From Cyclobacteriaceae bacterium (GTDB lineage: Bacteria > Bacteroidota > Bacteroidia > Cytophagales > Cyclobacteriaceae): 64,000 bases of DNA. The stretch is taken from assembly GCA_958296015.1 (NCBI GenBank), contig CATQIH010000042.1:1-64000 (forward strand). The letters are read 5' to 3'. Shown piece by piece: positions 27,996-35,687 of the stretch. A program made the translations under genes and the position numbers. The notes under the pieces are model-generated. The model worked only from the letters and a program-made list of their open reading frames with translations, made no database searches and had not been told where the DNA came from. How positions within the stretch are numbered: position 1 is the first letter of the stretch; every line of letters begins with the position of its first letter.

Positions 27996-28124
27996 CCACA
28001 ACGACCGATGCAGCCGACAGGCCGGGCTTGTTGGCGTTTTTCTGCCGAGTATCAATATACGTGCTTGGAGCGACTAATGCGCATGCTCATCTTTCCCCCG
28101 GCTGGCGGCTGCATGGTGTTGGCA
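27996..28124 (-). repeat. attC-like site 10
   Basis: Cores AAC 28000-28002 and GTT 28118-28120. Arms TGCAGCCGACAGGCCGGG and CCCGGCTGGCGGCTGCA pair fully apart from one mismatch and one unpaired G, the clearest extrahelical base in the array. Confidence 0.88.
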
Positions 28125-28129
28125 GCATG

Positions 28130-28435
28130 TTATTTCAACCTGTTTCTTAGTCGTTCTGGGTTTCTACTTGTGTGCCATATGGCTAAAACCGTGACTTCTT
28201 GTTTTTGCTCCTCAATTCCATAGTAAACAGCATACGGATATTTCTGCATCAATAACCGCCGATATGTCTTGTAAACTTCTTGATACAAATATGGATTATC
28301 TTTCAAGTAAGCAACCTGGTTGAAGAAGTGGTTCAAAAAAGCAATGCCTAATCCTGATTTCTCTTCCTCATACCAATTCATCACTTCATCCAATTCATCT
28401 TCTGCTTGTTGAGTGACTTTAATTTGATACGCCAT
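28130..28435 (-). CDS. RelE/ParE family toxin (cassette)
   Basis: A 101-residue RelE/ParE-type protein (AEDELDEVMNWYEEEKSGLG, NPYLYQEVYKTYRRLLMQKYPYAVYYGI, VLAIWHTSRNP). Overlaps its antitoxin gene by 17 bases. Toxins of this fold cleave ribosome-bound mRNA or poison gyrase; which one cannot be told here. Confidence 0.88.
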   Translation of the reverse strand: MAYQIKVTQQAEDELDEVMNWYEEEKSGLGIAFLNHFFNQVAYLKDNPYLYQEVYKTYRRLLMQKYPYAVYYGIEEQKQEVTVLAIWHTSRNPERLRNRLK

Positions 28436-28658
28436 GCTTCTTTTCTAATCGCTCTTTTACATCCTCTATGCTACTGGTTGGTGAGCTTCCCTGCTGATAA
28501 GCATCCCAGCGGTCATCAAGCTCGGTTTTTTCCTCAGTAGTTAATACTGGCTGGCTATCACTATATCGGTATAGCAAAAAGTCAACATAATCCGAGACCT
28601 GCTCTTTTAAGCTCTCAGGCAGACCATCTATTTTTTCTTTGAGTAGTATGTCTTCCAT
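28419..28658 (-). CDS. antitoxin of the RelE/ParE pair (cassette)
   Basis: A 79-residue protein (MEDILLKEKIDGLPESLKEQVSDYVDFLLYRY) with the DUF2281-like start common among partners of RelE/ParE toxins. First gene of the cassette, with AAGGATG at its start and a TATATTAG box upstream. Confidence 0.78.
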   Translation of the reverse strand: MEDILLKEKIDGLPESLKEQVSDYVDFLLYRYSDSQPVLTTEEKTELDDRWDAYQQGSSPTSSIEDVKERLEKKHGVSN

Positions 28659-28723
28659 CCTTCAATGTTTTTATTCTAATATACGCATATTTCCTCATAT
28701 TGATGCACCCTTCCTTCAATTGC

Positions 28724-28852
28724 TGCCAACGTTGAATACAGCCGTCAGGCCGGGATTGTTAGCTTTGATCTTCCAATTATCAATATTCTAGCTTGGGGCA
28801 ACTAGCTCGCTGACTCATGATTGCTAGGCTTGTCGGCTGCATGGTGTTACCT
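28724..28852 (-). repeat. attC-like site 11
   Basis: Cores AAC 28728-28730 and GTT 28846-28848. Arms CAGCCGTCAGGCC and GGCTTGTCGGCTG pair without a bulge. Confidence 0.82.
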
Positions 28853-28859
28853 GCCGTTT

Positions 28860-29216
28860 TCACTCATCCATTGCCAGATGTATCAACATTGCCTGGTTTA
28901 TCTCTTTCATCTTGGCAGATCGGAGAAAACCCAATTTCTCACCTATTCTTCGCTTATCAAGCGTACGGATCTGATTAGCTTTTACTTTAGAGGGTTTCTT
29001 CAATCCGCTCTCTTGCGGACTTATAATCACTTCGTAAGGATACGCCTTGTTGACGTTGGAAGTGATAGGTAATACGCTTACCGTAGCAGCATACTGGTTA
29101 TTAATGTTGTTGGAAACAATGAGTACCGGACGAGTTTTGGCAATCTCGCTACCTACCGTAGGATCAAGATTGGCCCAATAGATTTCTCCCCTTTTTGGAT
29201 AACTGCTCATTTCCAA
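28860..29216 (-). CDS. MazF/PemK family endoribonuclease toxin (cassette)
   Basis: A 118-residue PemK-like protein (KRGEIYWANLDPTVGSEIAKTRPVLIVSNN, VLPITSN, KANQIRTLDKRRIGEKLG). Cleaves RNA at short motifs in characterised relatives. Start at 29216 overlaps the antitoxin gene by 10 bases. Confidence 0.9.
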   Translation of the reverse strand: MEMSSYPKRGEIYWANLDPTVGSEIAKTRPVLIVSNNINNQYAATVSVLPITSNVNKAYPYEVIISPQESGLKKPSKVKANQIRTLDKRRIGEKLGFLRSAKMKEINQAMLIHLAMDE

Positions 29217-29446
29217 TCTTCAAAATCAACCGATTCAAAATCACTGCTAAGACTTAAATCTTCCTCGTAGGTGGCTTGATATCCTTCTATAAGTCTTTCA
29301 GTAAGAGATTCCGTATCGGTCTCGATGATCGTCTTCTTCTCGATCTTCTCTTTGATCGCTTCCACAATAAAGTTTTGTTGATCTTGACTCATTGAGTTTA
29401 TCTGTTCTTCTATGGCTTCAGGCAATTCAATCTGTATAGTTTTCAT
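29207..29446 (-). CDS. antitoxin of the MazF/PemK pair (cassette)
   Basis: A 79-residue protein with a short N-terminal strand (MKTIQIELPEAIEEQINSM) and an acidic C-terminus (EEDLSLSSDFESVDFEDWK) suited to wrapping a MazF dimer. Position upstream of and overlapping mazF supports the call. Confidence 0.78.
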   Translation of the reverse strand: MKTIQIELPEAIEEQINSMSQDQQNFIVEAIKEKIEKKTIIETDTESLTERLIEGYQATYEEDLSLSSDFESVDFEDWK

Positions 29447-29510
29447 GAGCTAATTGTTTCTATAAATATACCGAATATCTTAAGAAGTTGTTCCTATTTC
29501 ATCTTATGGC

Positions 29511-29638
29511 AGGTAACAGTTAAGTGCAGCCACAGGCCGGGCTTGTTGGCGATTTTCTGCCGAGTGAAGTTAATGTTTATTGGCGTATCAGGCAATTAAG
29601 CTCAATATTGCTAGGCTGGCGGCTGCACCTTGTTAGCG
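29511..29638 (-). repeat. attC-like site 12
   Basis: Cores AAC 29515-29517 and GTT 29632-29634. Arms TGCAGCCACAGGCCGGG and GGCTGGCGGCTGCA. Confidence 0.82.
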
Positions 29639-29647
29639 GCAGGCTTT

Positions 29648-29971
29648 TCATGTTTTTATGATTGTCGCACCATTGGGTAAATCCGTTTTTAAAAATTCAA
29701 GCAGTCTTGGAATCAAAGGTTTGAAATCTTCATAGGTAATCCGATAGGTGTGTAAAACCAGCACTGGAATAGGATATTTATCAAAGTTTTGTTGATGCTG
29801 TAGATTCTTGTCAGCCGTAATCAACGCATCAAATTCTTCGGCTAACATCAACTGTAACAATTCTCCATTAAGCTTTCCATTCCATCTTTTCTCTCTTACA
29901 GTGTATACTTCATAATCTGCAATATGTCGCTTCAATTGTCTTGGAACATTTTCATTAAGAAGCAATCTCAT
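29648..29971 (-). CDS. DUF5615 PIN-like toxin (cassette)
   Basis: A 107-residue protein of the LLLNENVPRQL subtype with DALITADKNLQHQQNFDKYP. Clearly related to the 24456 and 32687 copies but well diverged, so this cassette is an older relative rather than a recent duplicate. Confidence 0.84.
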   Translation of the reverse strand: MRLLLNENVPRQLKRHIADYEVYTVREKRWNGKLNGELLQLMLAEEFDALITADKNLQHQQNFDKYPIPVLVLHTYRITYEDFKPLIPRLLEFLKTDLPNGATIIKT

Positions 29972-30191
29972 AGAATCGTTTGATTTTGTCAGCGGTGAAT
30001 AATTGCCCTACCAATTCCAGTACTTGAATTACTTGTTCCTTCGTGACTGTCGGATAATCATCCAGAAATGCATCAATGGTGATACCGCTTTCCAAATGGT
30101 CAAAAAGCGTTTCTATGGGTACTCTGGTTCCTCTGAATACTGGTGTACCACCAAGAATCTCAGGACTTATATTAATTACATCTGCTTTCAT
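29955..30191 (-). CDS. DUF433 antitoxin-like protein (cassette)
   Basis: A 78-residue DUF433 protein (VINISPEILGGTPVFRGTRVPIETLFDHLESG). Start set at ATG 30191 (MKADVIN). The longer frame to 30278 only reads through the adjacent attC-like site and a leader. Overlaps the DUF5615 gene by 17 bases. Confidence 0.84.
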   Translation of the reverse strand: MKADVINISPEILGGTPVFRGTRVPIETLFDHLESGITIDAFLDDYPTVTKEQVIQVLELVGQLFTADKIKRFYEIAS

Positions 30192-30235
30192 ATCTTCAAA
30201 TACGTAAAAGATTTTCAGTAGTTTTTTAGCTTGCC

Positions 30236-30288
30236 GCATAACGATTAGTGCAGCCGTCCGCGCTAGTGGCGGCTGCACGATGTTATCA
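30236..30288 (-). repeat. attC-like site 13, shortest form
   Basis: Cores AAC 30240-30242 and GTT 30282-30284. Arms TGCAGCCGTC and GGCGGCTGCA enclose only a few bases (CGCGCTAGT), so the whole site is about 50 bases and close to a plain hairpin. Confidence 0.75.
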
Positions 30289-30300
30289 TCAGGCTTTTTT

Positions 30301-30654
30301 TCATCGGTGAACGATCAACTCTGAGCGGTTCATTTCTATCAAAACATATCGCCTAAACAAACTCTCTATACGCTCGATGTTCTTCTCAAAGAGACGAATC
30401 AAGTCACGATTCTTAATATTGCCTGTTTTGATTACTAACAACCTTTTGGGCTTCCCTGTCAAGATATGATCGTCAAAAAAGTCACTGTCTTTTGAGAGAA
30501 CGACTCTGTCATCCTGGTCGGCAACTACAATAATTTCTTTATCGTCACTGCGATTAGCGGCAGGAAGTTCCAAAGTATGTATCGCATCAAATCCACGATC
30601 TTTGAGCCAGACAGCGAGCAATTGAGGAAGTTGTGCATCTATGATGAACTTCAT
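30301..30654 (-). CDS. DUF5615 PIN-like toxin, short-motif subtype (cassette)
   Basis: A 117-residue protein starting at ATG 30654 (MKFIIDAQLPQLLAVWLKD), which overlaps the TGA of the DUF433 gene as ATGA. The second acidic cluster is RVVLSKDSDFFDDH. The frame extends 19 codons further upstream only inside the DUF433 gene. Confidence 0.84.
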   Translation of the reverse strand: MKFIIDAQLPQLLAVWLKDRGFDAIHTLELPAANRSDDKEIIVVADQDDRVVLSKDSDFFDDHILTGKPKRLLVIKTGNIKNRDLIRLFEKNIERIESLFRRYVLIEMNRSELIVHR

Positions 30655-30890
30655 GAAGCGAGAGGATAAACCGCCTTTGTCTGCGTTACTCGAACAGCAT
30701 AGGCCAAACAAGCCAGTAAATCTTCTTTCACTAAATCGGGATAATCAGCTAATATCTCTTCTTGACTCATATCGGCGGCCAATAATTCCAGCATATTTTC
30801 TACCGGGTACCGCAACCCTCTAATGGTCGGTTTGCCATGACAAATATTGGCATTAACAGTTATGCGGTTTAGCAAATTCTCTTTTTCCAT
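30651..30890 (-). CDS. DUF433 antitoxin-like protein (cassette)
   Basis: A 79-residue DUF433 protein (ITVNANICHGKPTIRGLRYPVENML). Coupled to the following DUF5615 gene by an ATGA overlap. A TACATTAG box lies 18-25 bases upstream. Confidence 0.85.
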   Translation of the reverse strand: MEKENLLNRITVNANICHGKPTIRGLRYPVENMLELLAADMSQEEILADYPDLVKEDLLACLAYAVRVTQTKAVYPLAS

Positions 30891-30941
30891 AACACATAGT
30901 ATTTTTCTCTAATGTACATATAATCTTTGTTTTTCGCTTGA

Positions 30942-31069
30942 TGATAACGATTGATGCAGCCGTCAGGCCGGGCTTGTTGGCTTTTTGCTTCCGAGTGAAG
31001 TTAATGCTTCTTGGCGCACCAAACTAACGAGTACGATTTAACCCGGCTGGCGGCTGCATGATGTTGGCT
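30942..31069 (-). repeat. attC-like site 14
   Basis: Cores AAC 30946-30948 and GTT 31063-31065. Arms TGCAGCCGTCAGGCCGGG and CCCGGCTGGCGGCTGCA with one unpaired G. Confidence 0.86.
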
Positions 31070-31076
31070 GCTGTAT

Positions 31077-31526
31077 TCATATTTCCTGTTCAACAAATGA
31101 TTCACTTTCTAACAGTTCACCGTTATTCCAATGTTGTATTTCAATTACCTTTCCAACTTTGTCAAATCTTTTCCAATCACCCTGCTGTAAACCTTTCTGA
31201 TAAACTCCTTCTAGTTCTTTCATTCCGCTTTCATGAAAGGTAACATACTTTCCGTGAATTGATCCGCCAATCACTTCATATTGAGTTTTTAGCTTTCCAT
31301 TTTTATGGAATTCAGTTTGAACTCCTTGAAGTGCACCCTTTTTCCAGGTAAACATATTTTTAATTTCACCATTTGGATAATATGTATTACAGGTTCCTGT
31401 GAAAACTCTGTATCTGTAAAGAATCAGTCCGTTATTGTTCTCTCTTAAGTTTTTGCAGTCAACATTCAAATTGCCTTCACATCCAAAGCAAAAAACCACA
31501 AATACGAATATCAGATTCTTTTTCAT
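31077..31526 (-). CDS. YwqK-like MORN-variant repeat lipoprotein (cassette)
   Basis: A 149-residue protein with a lipoprotein-like signal (VVFCFGC) and three to four degenerate MORN-type repeats (TYYPNGEIKNMFTWKKGALQG, FHKNGKLKTQYEVIGGSIHG, FHESGMKELEGVYQKGLQQG). Such proteins are sometimes annotated as YwqK family antitoxins, but here there is no toxin partner. Its first codons also occur beside attC-like site 1, so a second copy once existed there. Confidence 0.75.
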   Translation of the reverse strand: MKKNLIFVFVVFCFGCEGNLNVDCKNLRENNNGLILYRYRVFTGTCNTYYPNGEIKNMFTWKKGALQGVQTEFHKNGKLKTQYEVIGGSIHGKYVTFHESGMKELEGVYQKGLQQGDWKRFDKVGKVIEIQHWNNGELLESESFVEQEI

Positions 31527-31534
31527 TCTATAGC

Positions 31535-31664
31535 AGCCAACGATTAGGGCATAAGCCGCAGCGGGTTTAGTGCACTTTTATTTTAATTTACGATCACTAC
31601 ACTTTAAGAGCAAATCAATTGCCGTTGCTTTATCTACCGCAGTGGATTATGAGCCATGTTGGTG
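31535..31664 (-). repeat. attC-like site 15, divergent
   Basis: Cores AAC 31539-31541 and GTT 31658-31660. Arms GCATAAGCCGCAGCGGG and CCGCAGTGGATTATGAGC keep the pairing with different sequence. Confidence 0.7.
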
Positions 31665-31713
31665 GCTGTGCTTCATCTATGGAATTTTATCAACTTCTGT
31701 TTTTTTATTAGCA

Positions 31714-32538
31714 TTATTGACAGTCATATTCAAATTTGTATTCATATACATATCCTGCATCGGTAGTGACAGTTTTTTTGATTGGTAAACTTTCTGCATT
31801 ATATTCATAAGTATAAGTAGAAATATGTACATTACCATCTTTAGACCTACTTGTATATTTTGTTACATTATTCTTGCTAAATAGATACTGATGGTAAACG
31901 ACAAATTCCGGTGCGGCGAAAAGAATAGGCATTAAACCATTAATCTTATCATCATATTCATATTCAGTGGTTTGTTCCAAAATGCCACTACTATTATACA
32001 TACTGCTCTTGACTAAGTTTCCCTTATTATTGTACTCATCTATTGCATAATAACTAAGAGTTGGGTTTTGAGTAGTTGTTCCATAAAAGTAATATGATCT
32101 TTTTACTGGCTTGCTGTCGGTACCGTATTCAAAAATATATGAATAAGTATTGACAAGGTTACTATGGTTTGATGGAGAATCGTCAATTGACCAAAAATTG
32201 ATTCTAGTAGGCAGTTTCATGTTGTTGTACTCGAACTCTGTGTATGGTACTACATCTTGTACCGCTTCATCAATGTGAAGTAACTTCACCAGTGTATTAG
32301 AGCTATATTCCGGTTTTTTTTTAAAGCTACTTGTACTTATTATAACTTGTATTTCCTGCATTCGATCTTTGCTATCATATTCAATTCGGTAAATTCTTTC
32401 ATGATCGAACTCTGTTAGTCTACAGGGCAGAGTTTGAATAGGTGAGATTGAATCATCTTCATTCTTGCATCCTAGACTGATCAAAATGAAGGTAAAGGTT
32501 ATAAACCTATTTATCAGATGATTATAAGATTTCCTCAT
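31714..32538 (-). CDS. hypothetical lipoprotein with YD-like repeats (cassette)
   Basis: A 274-residue protein with lipobox ISLGC near residue 24 and repeated beta-hairpin motifs (YRIEYDSKDRMQEIQ, YAIDEYNNKGNLVKSSMY, YEYNAESLPIKKTV) typical of Bacteroidota lipoproteins with wrapped beta-sheets. Function unknown. Single-gene cassette. Confidence 0.65.
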   Translation of the reverse strand: MRKSYNHLINRFITFTFILISLGCKNEDDSISPIQTLPCRLTEFDHERIYRIEYDSKDRMQEIQVIISTSSFKKKPEYSSNTLVKLLHIDEAVQDVVPYTEFEYNNMKLPTRINFWSIDDSPSNHSNLVNTYSYIFEYGTDSKPVKRSYYFYGTTTQNPTLSYYAIDEYNNKGNLVKSSMYNSSGILEQTTEYEYDDKINGLMPILFAAPEFVVYHQYLFSKNNVTKYTSRSKDGNVHISTYTYEYNAESLPIKKTVTTDAGYVYEYKFEYDCQ

Positions 32539-32564
32539 TATTGTATTATTATTACTGCATAGAC

Positions 32565-32692
32565 ACCAACGGCTAGAGCAGGCGACGCGGCGGCTATGGA
32601 GCAGTTTCCTTCCGAGTTTTATTTTACTTGCCTGTTTGCATTGATGTTACTTTCACTCATTTACCAGCCGTGGTGCTTGCTCGATGTTATGC
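32565..32692 (-). repeat. attC-like site 16 (duplicate of site 6)
   Basis: Cores AAC 32568-32570 and GTT 32686-32688. Identical to site 6 from 32567 onward; the base just outside differs, placing the end of identity at the core. Confidence 0.85.
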
Positions 32693-33016
32693 CCTGGCTT
32701 TTACTTCAGTTGGTCCGCTCGGTAGATTGCTGTTTAATATCTCTTTAATCTGTGGAACAAGTTTGTTCAATGTCACATAAGCATTATCCATAGCATTTAG
32801 CACGATCACTGCAATTGGATATTTCTTGAAATTTTGTTGAAACTGCAGGTTTCTGTCGAAAGTGAATAGAGCATCAAAATCTTCTGCTAACATCAATTTC
32901 AATAATTCTCCATTCTTTTTGCTATTCCATTTCTTATCCGACACAGTATAAATCTCATGTTCTGGAAAATCTAATTTCAGTTTCTTAGGTAAATTCTCAT
33001 CAAGCAACAGCTTCAT
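32687..33016 (-). CDS. DUF5615 PIN-like toxin (cassette, copy 2)
   Basis: Same protein as at 24456-24785 in every residue. Part of a 737-bp duplication (24336-25072 and 32567-33303). Its stop codon again lies within the attC-like core. Confidence 0.85.
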   Translation of the reverse strand: MKLLLDENLPKKLKLDFPEHEIYTVSDKKWNSKKNGELLKLMLAEDFDALFTFDRNLQFQQNFKKYPIAVIVLNAMDNAYVTLNKLVPQIKEILNSNLPSGPTEVKARA

Positions 33017-33242
33017 AAATTTTATCTATGTTTCCTGAAGTTATAATTTTATGAGCAATTCCAATCACGCCAATGGCTTGTTCTTTTGTAACACTCGGAA
33101 AATCCTCTAAAAACTCATCAATAGAAATTCCTTTTTCTATATGCCAGAATAAAGTTTCTACTGGAACTCTAGTCCCACTAAATACAGGTTGTCCATTTTG
33201 AATTTCCGGATCAATTGTGATATATTTTTTTATGTTTTCCAT
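33000..33242 (-). CDS. DUF433 antitoxin-like protein (cassette, copy 2)
   Basis: Same protein as at 24769-25011, with the same TATATTTG box immediately upstream of the ATG. Two identical pairs would make cross-neutralisation certain if both are expressed. Confidence 0.85.
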   Translation of the reverse strand: MENIKKYITIDPEIQNGQPVFSGTRVPVETLFWHIEKGISIDEFLEDFPSVTKEQAIGVIGIAHKIITSGNIDKIYEAVA

Positions 33243-33291
33243 ATTCAAATATACGAAATCAATGCCTCAGTTGATTTATTTTTTGGCTAGG

Positions 33292-33422
33292 GCCTAACGG
33301 CCGATGCGAATAGCTGGCCCGGCTTAGTATGCATTTTCAGTCCGAGTTTCATTATCAGAACTTAGAGTAAAAAGCAGCCTAATTGCCTGTCAAATAGGGC
33401 TATCTATTGCATTTTGTTGGCA
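33292..33422 (-). repeat. attC-like site 17
   Basis: Cores AAC 33296-33298 and GTT 33416-33418. The left 8 bases match site 7, then the sequence departs (GATGCGAATAGCTGGCCCGGC ... GGGCTATCTATTGC). The stop of the next membrane protein cassette is inside it. Confidence 0.72.
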
Positions 33423-33859
33423 GCTGCCTTTATTTTTTTTATTATTCGTTCAATTCTCATTTCTTTCTTACAATTCACTCCGACTGATATTAGTATTAAG
33501 TCGATTAATATTTTATTGAATGCAAAGAGTAAAGCCCCTAAAGTCAATACGAATACTTGAGCAATTCCATCTTCTTGATATAAAATAGTATCGTGTAGTT
33601 TTTTCTCGATTAGTACCTGTTCAGCAGTCCAAAGGATAAAGTTTATAATAAAGCTCAAAACAGTCCAACCAATAGTCAATATTGAGGTTAGTCTATAGAA
33701 GACAATAAGTCCAGTTAAAATGAATATGTAAGCAAATAATAAAACTCCATACCCTAAAAACGAAAAAATCAAAATAAATATCGTGATCAAAAGACCTACG
33801 CATATAGCAATGGAAAGTGCTCCAATTAAATTGTTGTTTAAGTGTTTTATGCTTTTCAT
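33404..33859 (-). CDS. hypothetical four-helix membrane protein (cassette)
   Basis: A 151-residue protein with four hydrophobic segments (about residues 10-31, 33-55, 58-78, 105-127) and a short basic tail (RIERIIKKIKAAANKMQ) whose last codons and stop are supplied by the attC-like site. No family recognised. Confidence 0.6.
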   Translation of the reverse strand: MKSIKHLNNNLIGALSIAICVGLLITIFILIFSFLGYGVLLFAYIFILTGLIVFYRLTSILTIGWTVLSFIINFILWTAEQVLIEKKLHDTILYQEDGIAQVFVLTLGALLFAFNKILIDLILISVGVNCKKEMRIERIIKKIKAAANKMQ

Positions 33860-33869
33860 TTTAGGTTGC

Positions 33870-34065
33870 TGCCAACGGTTAGTATATGAAAAGTAGCGTG
33901 TAAAAAGACGCTTACCTTTCGGATTAACACAGAGCCGAATTTTTAATTTCTATGTTTATCTTTCTTTTGTAAATAGAGCCAAATCAAAAATTTGGCGGTC
34001 TTCACAAATACGCACAAACCTCTCAAAAAGCCTGTAATAGCTATGTTTTATATACGTTGTTAGCC
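33870..34065 (-). repeat. attC-like site 18, long form
   Basis: Cores AAC 33874-33876 and GTT 34059-34061, nearly 190 bases apart. Arms GTATATGAAAAGTAGCGTG and AATAGCTATGTTTTATATAC resemble site 9. The centre contains a further inverted repeat (AGCCGAATTTTTAATTT against AAATCAAAAATTTGGC). Confidence 0.65.
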
Positions 34066-34072
34066 ACTGGCA

Positions 34073-34486
34073 TTATTCCCGAGCTAAAAATTCCTTTGCT
34101 GTTAACACTGGAATCTTCGAGTTTTTAAAATCCTTTTTATTCCGAGTGATAATTACATCGATCTGGTTTTCAATTGCCGAGTAATACTGAAGACCATCCT
34201 CAAAATCTGGAAAATTATCATCACTCAAAGCTAATTCTGTTATTTTATCATCTAAACTCAATAATTCTACAAGCACCTTAAATTTTCTTAATATTTCTCT
34301 CGCTTCTTTTGCAGATTTTAGTTTTGAAAGAATGTAATTGGTGTTGGCAAATGTCAGCGATGAAATTGTCAGTTGCAGTTCTTTTTTATCTGCACGAGAA
34401 AATAGATCAGCAGCCTCATCATAGAATTTATCTCTTTTTGAAAGTAGGTCTATGACGATATTAGTGTCGATTAGTAATCTGCTCAC
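34073..34486 (-). CDS. VapC-like PIN domain toxin (cassette)
   Basis: A 137-residue PIN protein: LIDTNIVIDLL with D7, a central glutamate/aspartate region, and FPDFEDGLQYYSAIENQIDVIITRNKKDF with the second acidic cluster. Likely an RNase. The ATG overlaps the antitoxin stop (34483-34486). Confidence 0.88.
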   Translation of the reverse strand: MSRLLIDTNIVIDLLSKRDKFYDEAADLFSRADKKELQLTISSLTFANTNYILSKLKSAKEAREILRKFKVLVELLSLDDKITELALSDDNFPDFEDGLQYYSAIENQIDVIITRNKKDFKNSKIPVLTAKEFLARE

Positions 34487-34728
34487 TTGTATTTCTCAAT
34501 GAGATAAGCAGTATAAGCATCTTTTGCATTAAAATCTTCATCGAGAGATATTACGCCACTTAAGCTTTCCACAAGAGGTGTTATATCCGCTTGATTTTTC
34601 TTTCTTTTAGTTAACGTTTTCAAATATGATTCTATCAGTTTCGACAGACTGATATTATTCGATTTAGCATAATTTTTTGCGCTTTCGATAATGCTTTTAT
34701 CCAAACTTAATGTGAGTTTCTTATCCAT
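34483..34728 (-). CDS. antitoxin of the VapC-like pair (DUF6364-like; cassette)
   Basis: An 81-residue protein with a ribbon-helix-helix-like start (KKLTLSLDKSIIESAKNYAKSNNISLSKLIESYL) and an acidic tail. Coupled to the PIN gene by an overlapping start. Confidence 0.8.
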   Translation of the reverse strand: MDKKLTLSLDKSIIESAKNYAKSNNISLSKLIESYLKTLTKRKKNQADITPLVESLSGVISLDEDFNAKDAYTAYLIEKYK

Positions 34729-34800
34729 AAGAAATGTTTTACGTACAAGTTTAATAGTTTATTACGTAAATTCAATTTTATCACAGATTTTTTTGTTTGT

Positions 34801-34931
34801 GGCTAACGTTAATAATATGGGGCGTTTGGCATTTCAAGGCTCCAAAGTATCATGCCGCTATATATTTTATTAAATGTAAACATGCTCAAAATTAGCACTA
34901 TCCGCCAAATGACCTATATTTATTGTTGTGT
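34801..34931 (-). repeat. attC-like site 19
   Basis: Cores AAC 34805-34807 and GTT 34925-34927. Arms AATAATATGGGGCGTTTGGC and GCCAAATGACCTATATTTATT. Confidence 0.7.
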
Positions 34932-34942
34932 GCAGGCATTTT

Positions 34943-35671
34943 TTATTTCTGTAGTTCCAACTTTTTCAAATTAATCCTTCCACAATGAATTTCTTTTTCC
35001 CTTATTATTGATGGTGGTATCAGGCTGTCGTATACTGAAACTCTATAAAAAAGATCTTGCCCTTTTAGACTAAGACCTGTTCGCAATATATCACCACCAC
35101 CACGTAGTCCTTCAGACGACAGGCTAAGTTTTACAACATAAAAACCGCTCGAATCTTTTGGGTTAATAGTTCTTTTTAAAGATGACGATGACGGTTTATC
35201 AATATTATTATCTAAAAAAGAGTCTAAATCTGACAGACCATAATTAAACAAATCCATTTTATCAATTGTCACTGTGTCGGGAGGAACTAATATTTTAAAG
35301 TATTTGCCAGGAAAAGACGGAACCTCATATGAATCTAGAAAGTCAATTTTCAATTCCAGAGGATTATCTGTTTCATTAATTATCTGGGTCCAAAATACAG
35401 CATAACCATATACTTTGCCTTTAGGGTCGGTGTATTTTGATCCACCTTTTGGAAAACCGTTTTGTATTCTTAGTTTGCCATTAACATATATATATTCGGT
35501 GTCAATGTACTTGTGGTTAGAAATTACTGTGCTTTTTTGATTTTCAGTAACCCCCAAATTTTTAGGTGCTTCTTTATCTTTCGAAGGTATAGCAGGGGTT
35601 GATTTATTTACTTGTCCACAGGAAAAGAATACCAAGGATATAATAATCAATATTAGATGATTTTTTTTCAT
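34943..35671 (-). CDS. hypothetical lipoprotein (first cassette)
   Basis: A 242-residue protein starting at ATG 35671 (MKKNHLILIIISLVFFSCGQ), where a lipoprotein signal with FFSC begins. The longer frame to 35740 reads only through the attI-like region. The mature part is beta-rich and unrecognised. It is the cassette nearest the recombinase, the position of the newest insertion in ordinary integrons. Confidence 0.65.
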   Translation of the reverse strand: MKKNHLILIIISLVFFSCGQVNKSTPAIPSKDKEAPKNLGVTENQKSTVISNHKYIDTEYIYVNGKLRIQNGFPKGGSKYTDPKGKVYGYAVFWTQIINETDNPLELKIDFLDSYEVPSFPGKYFKILVPPDTVTIDKMDLFNYGLSDLDSFLDNNIDKPSSSSLKRTINPKDSSGFYVVKLSLSSEGLRGGGDILRTGLSLKGQDLFYRVSVYDSLIPPSIIREKEIHCGRINLKKLELQK

Positions 35672-35687
35672 ATTTTTTTCTGCTTGC

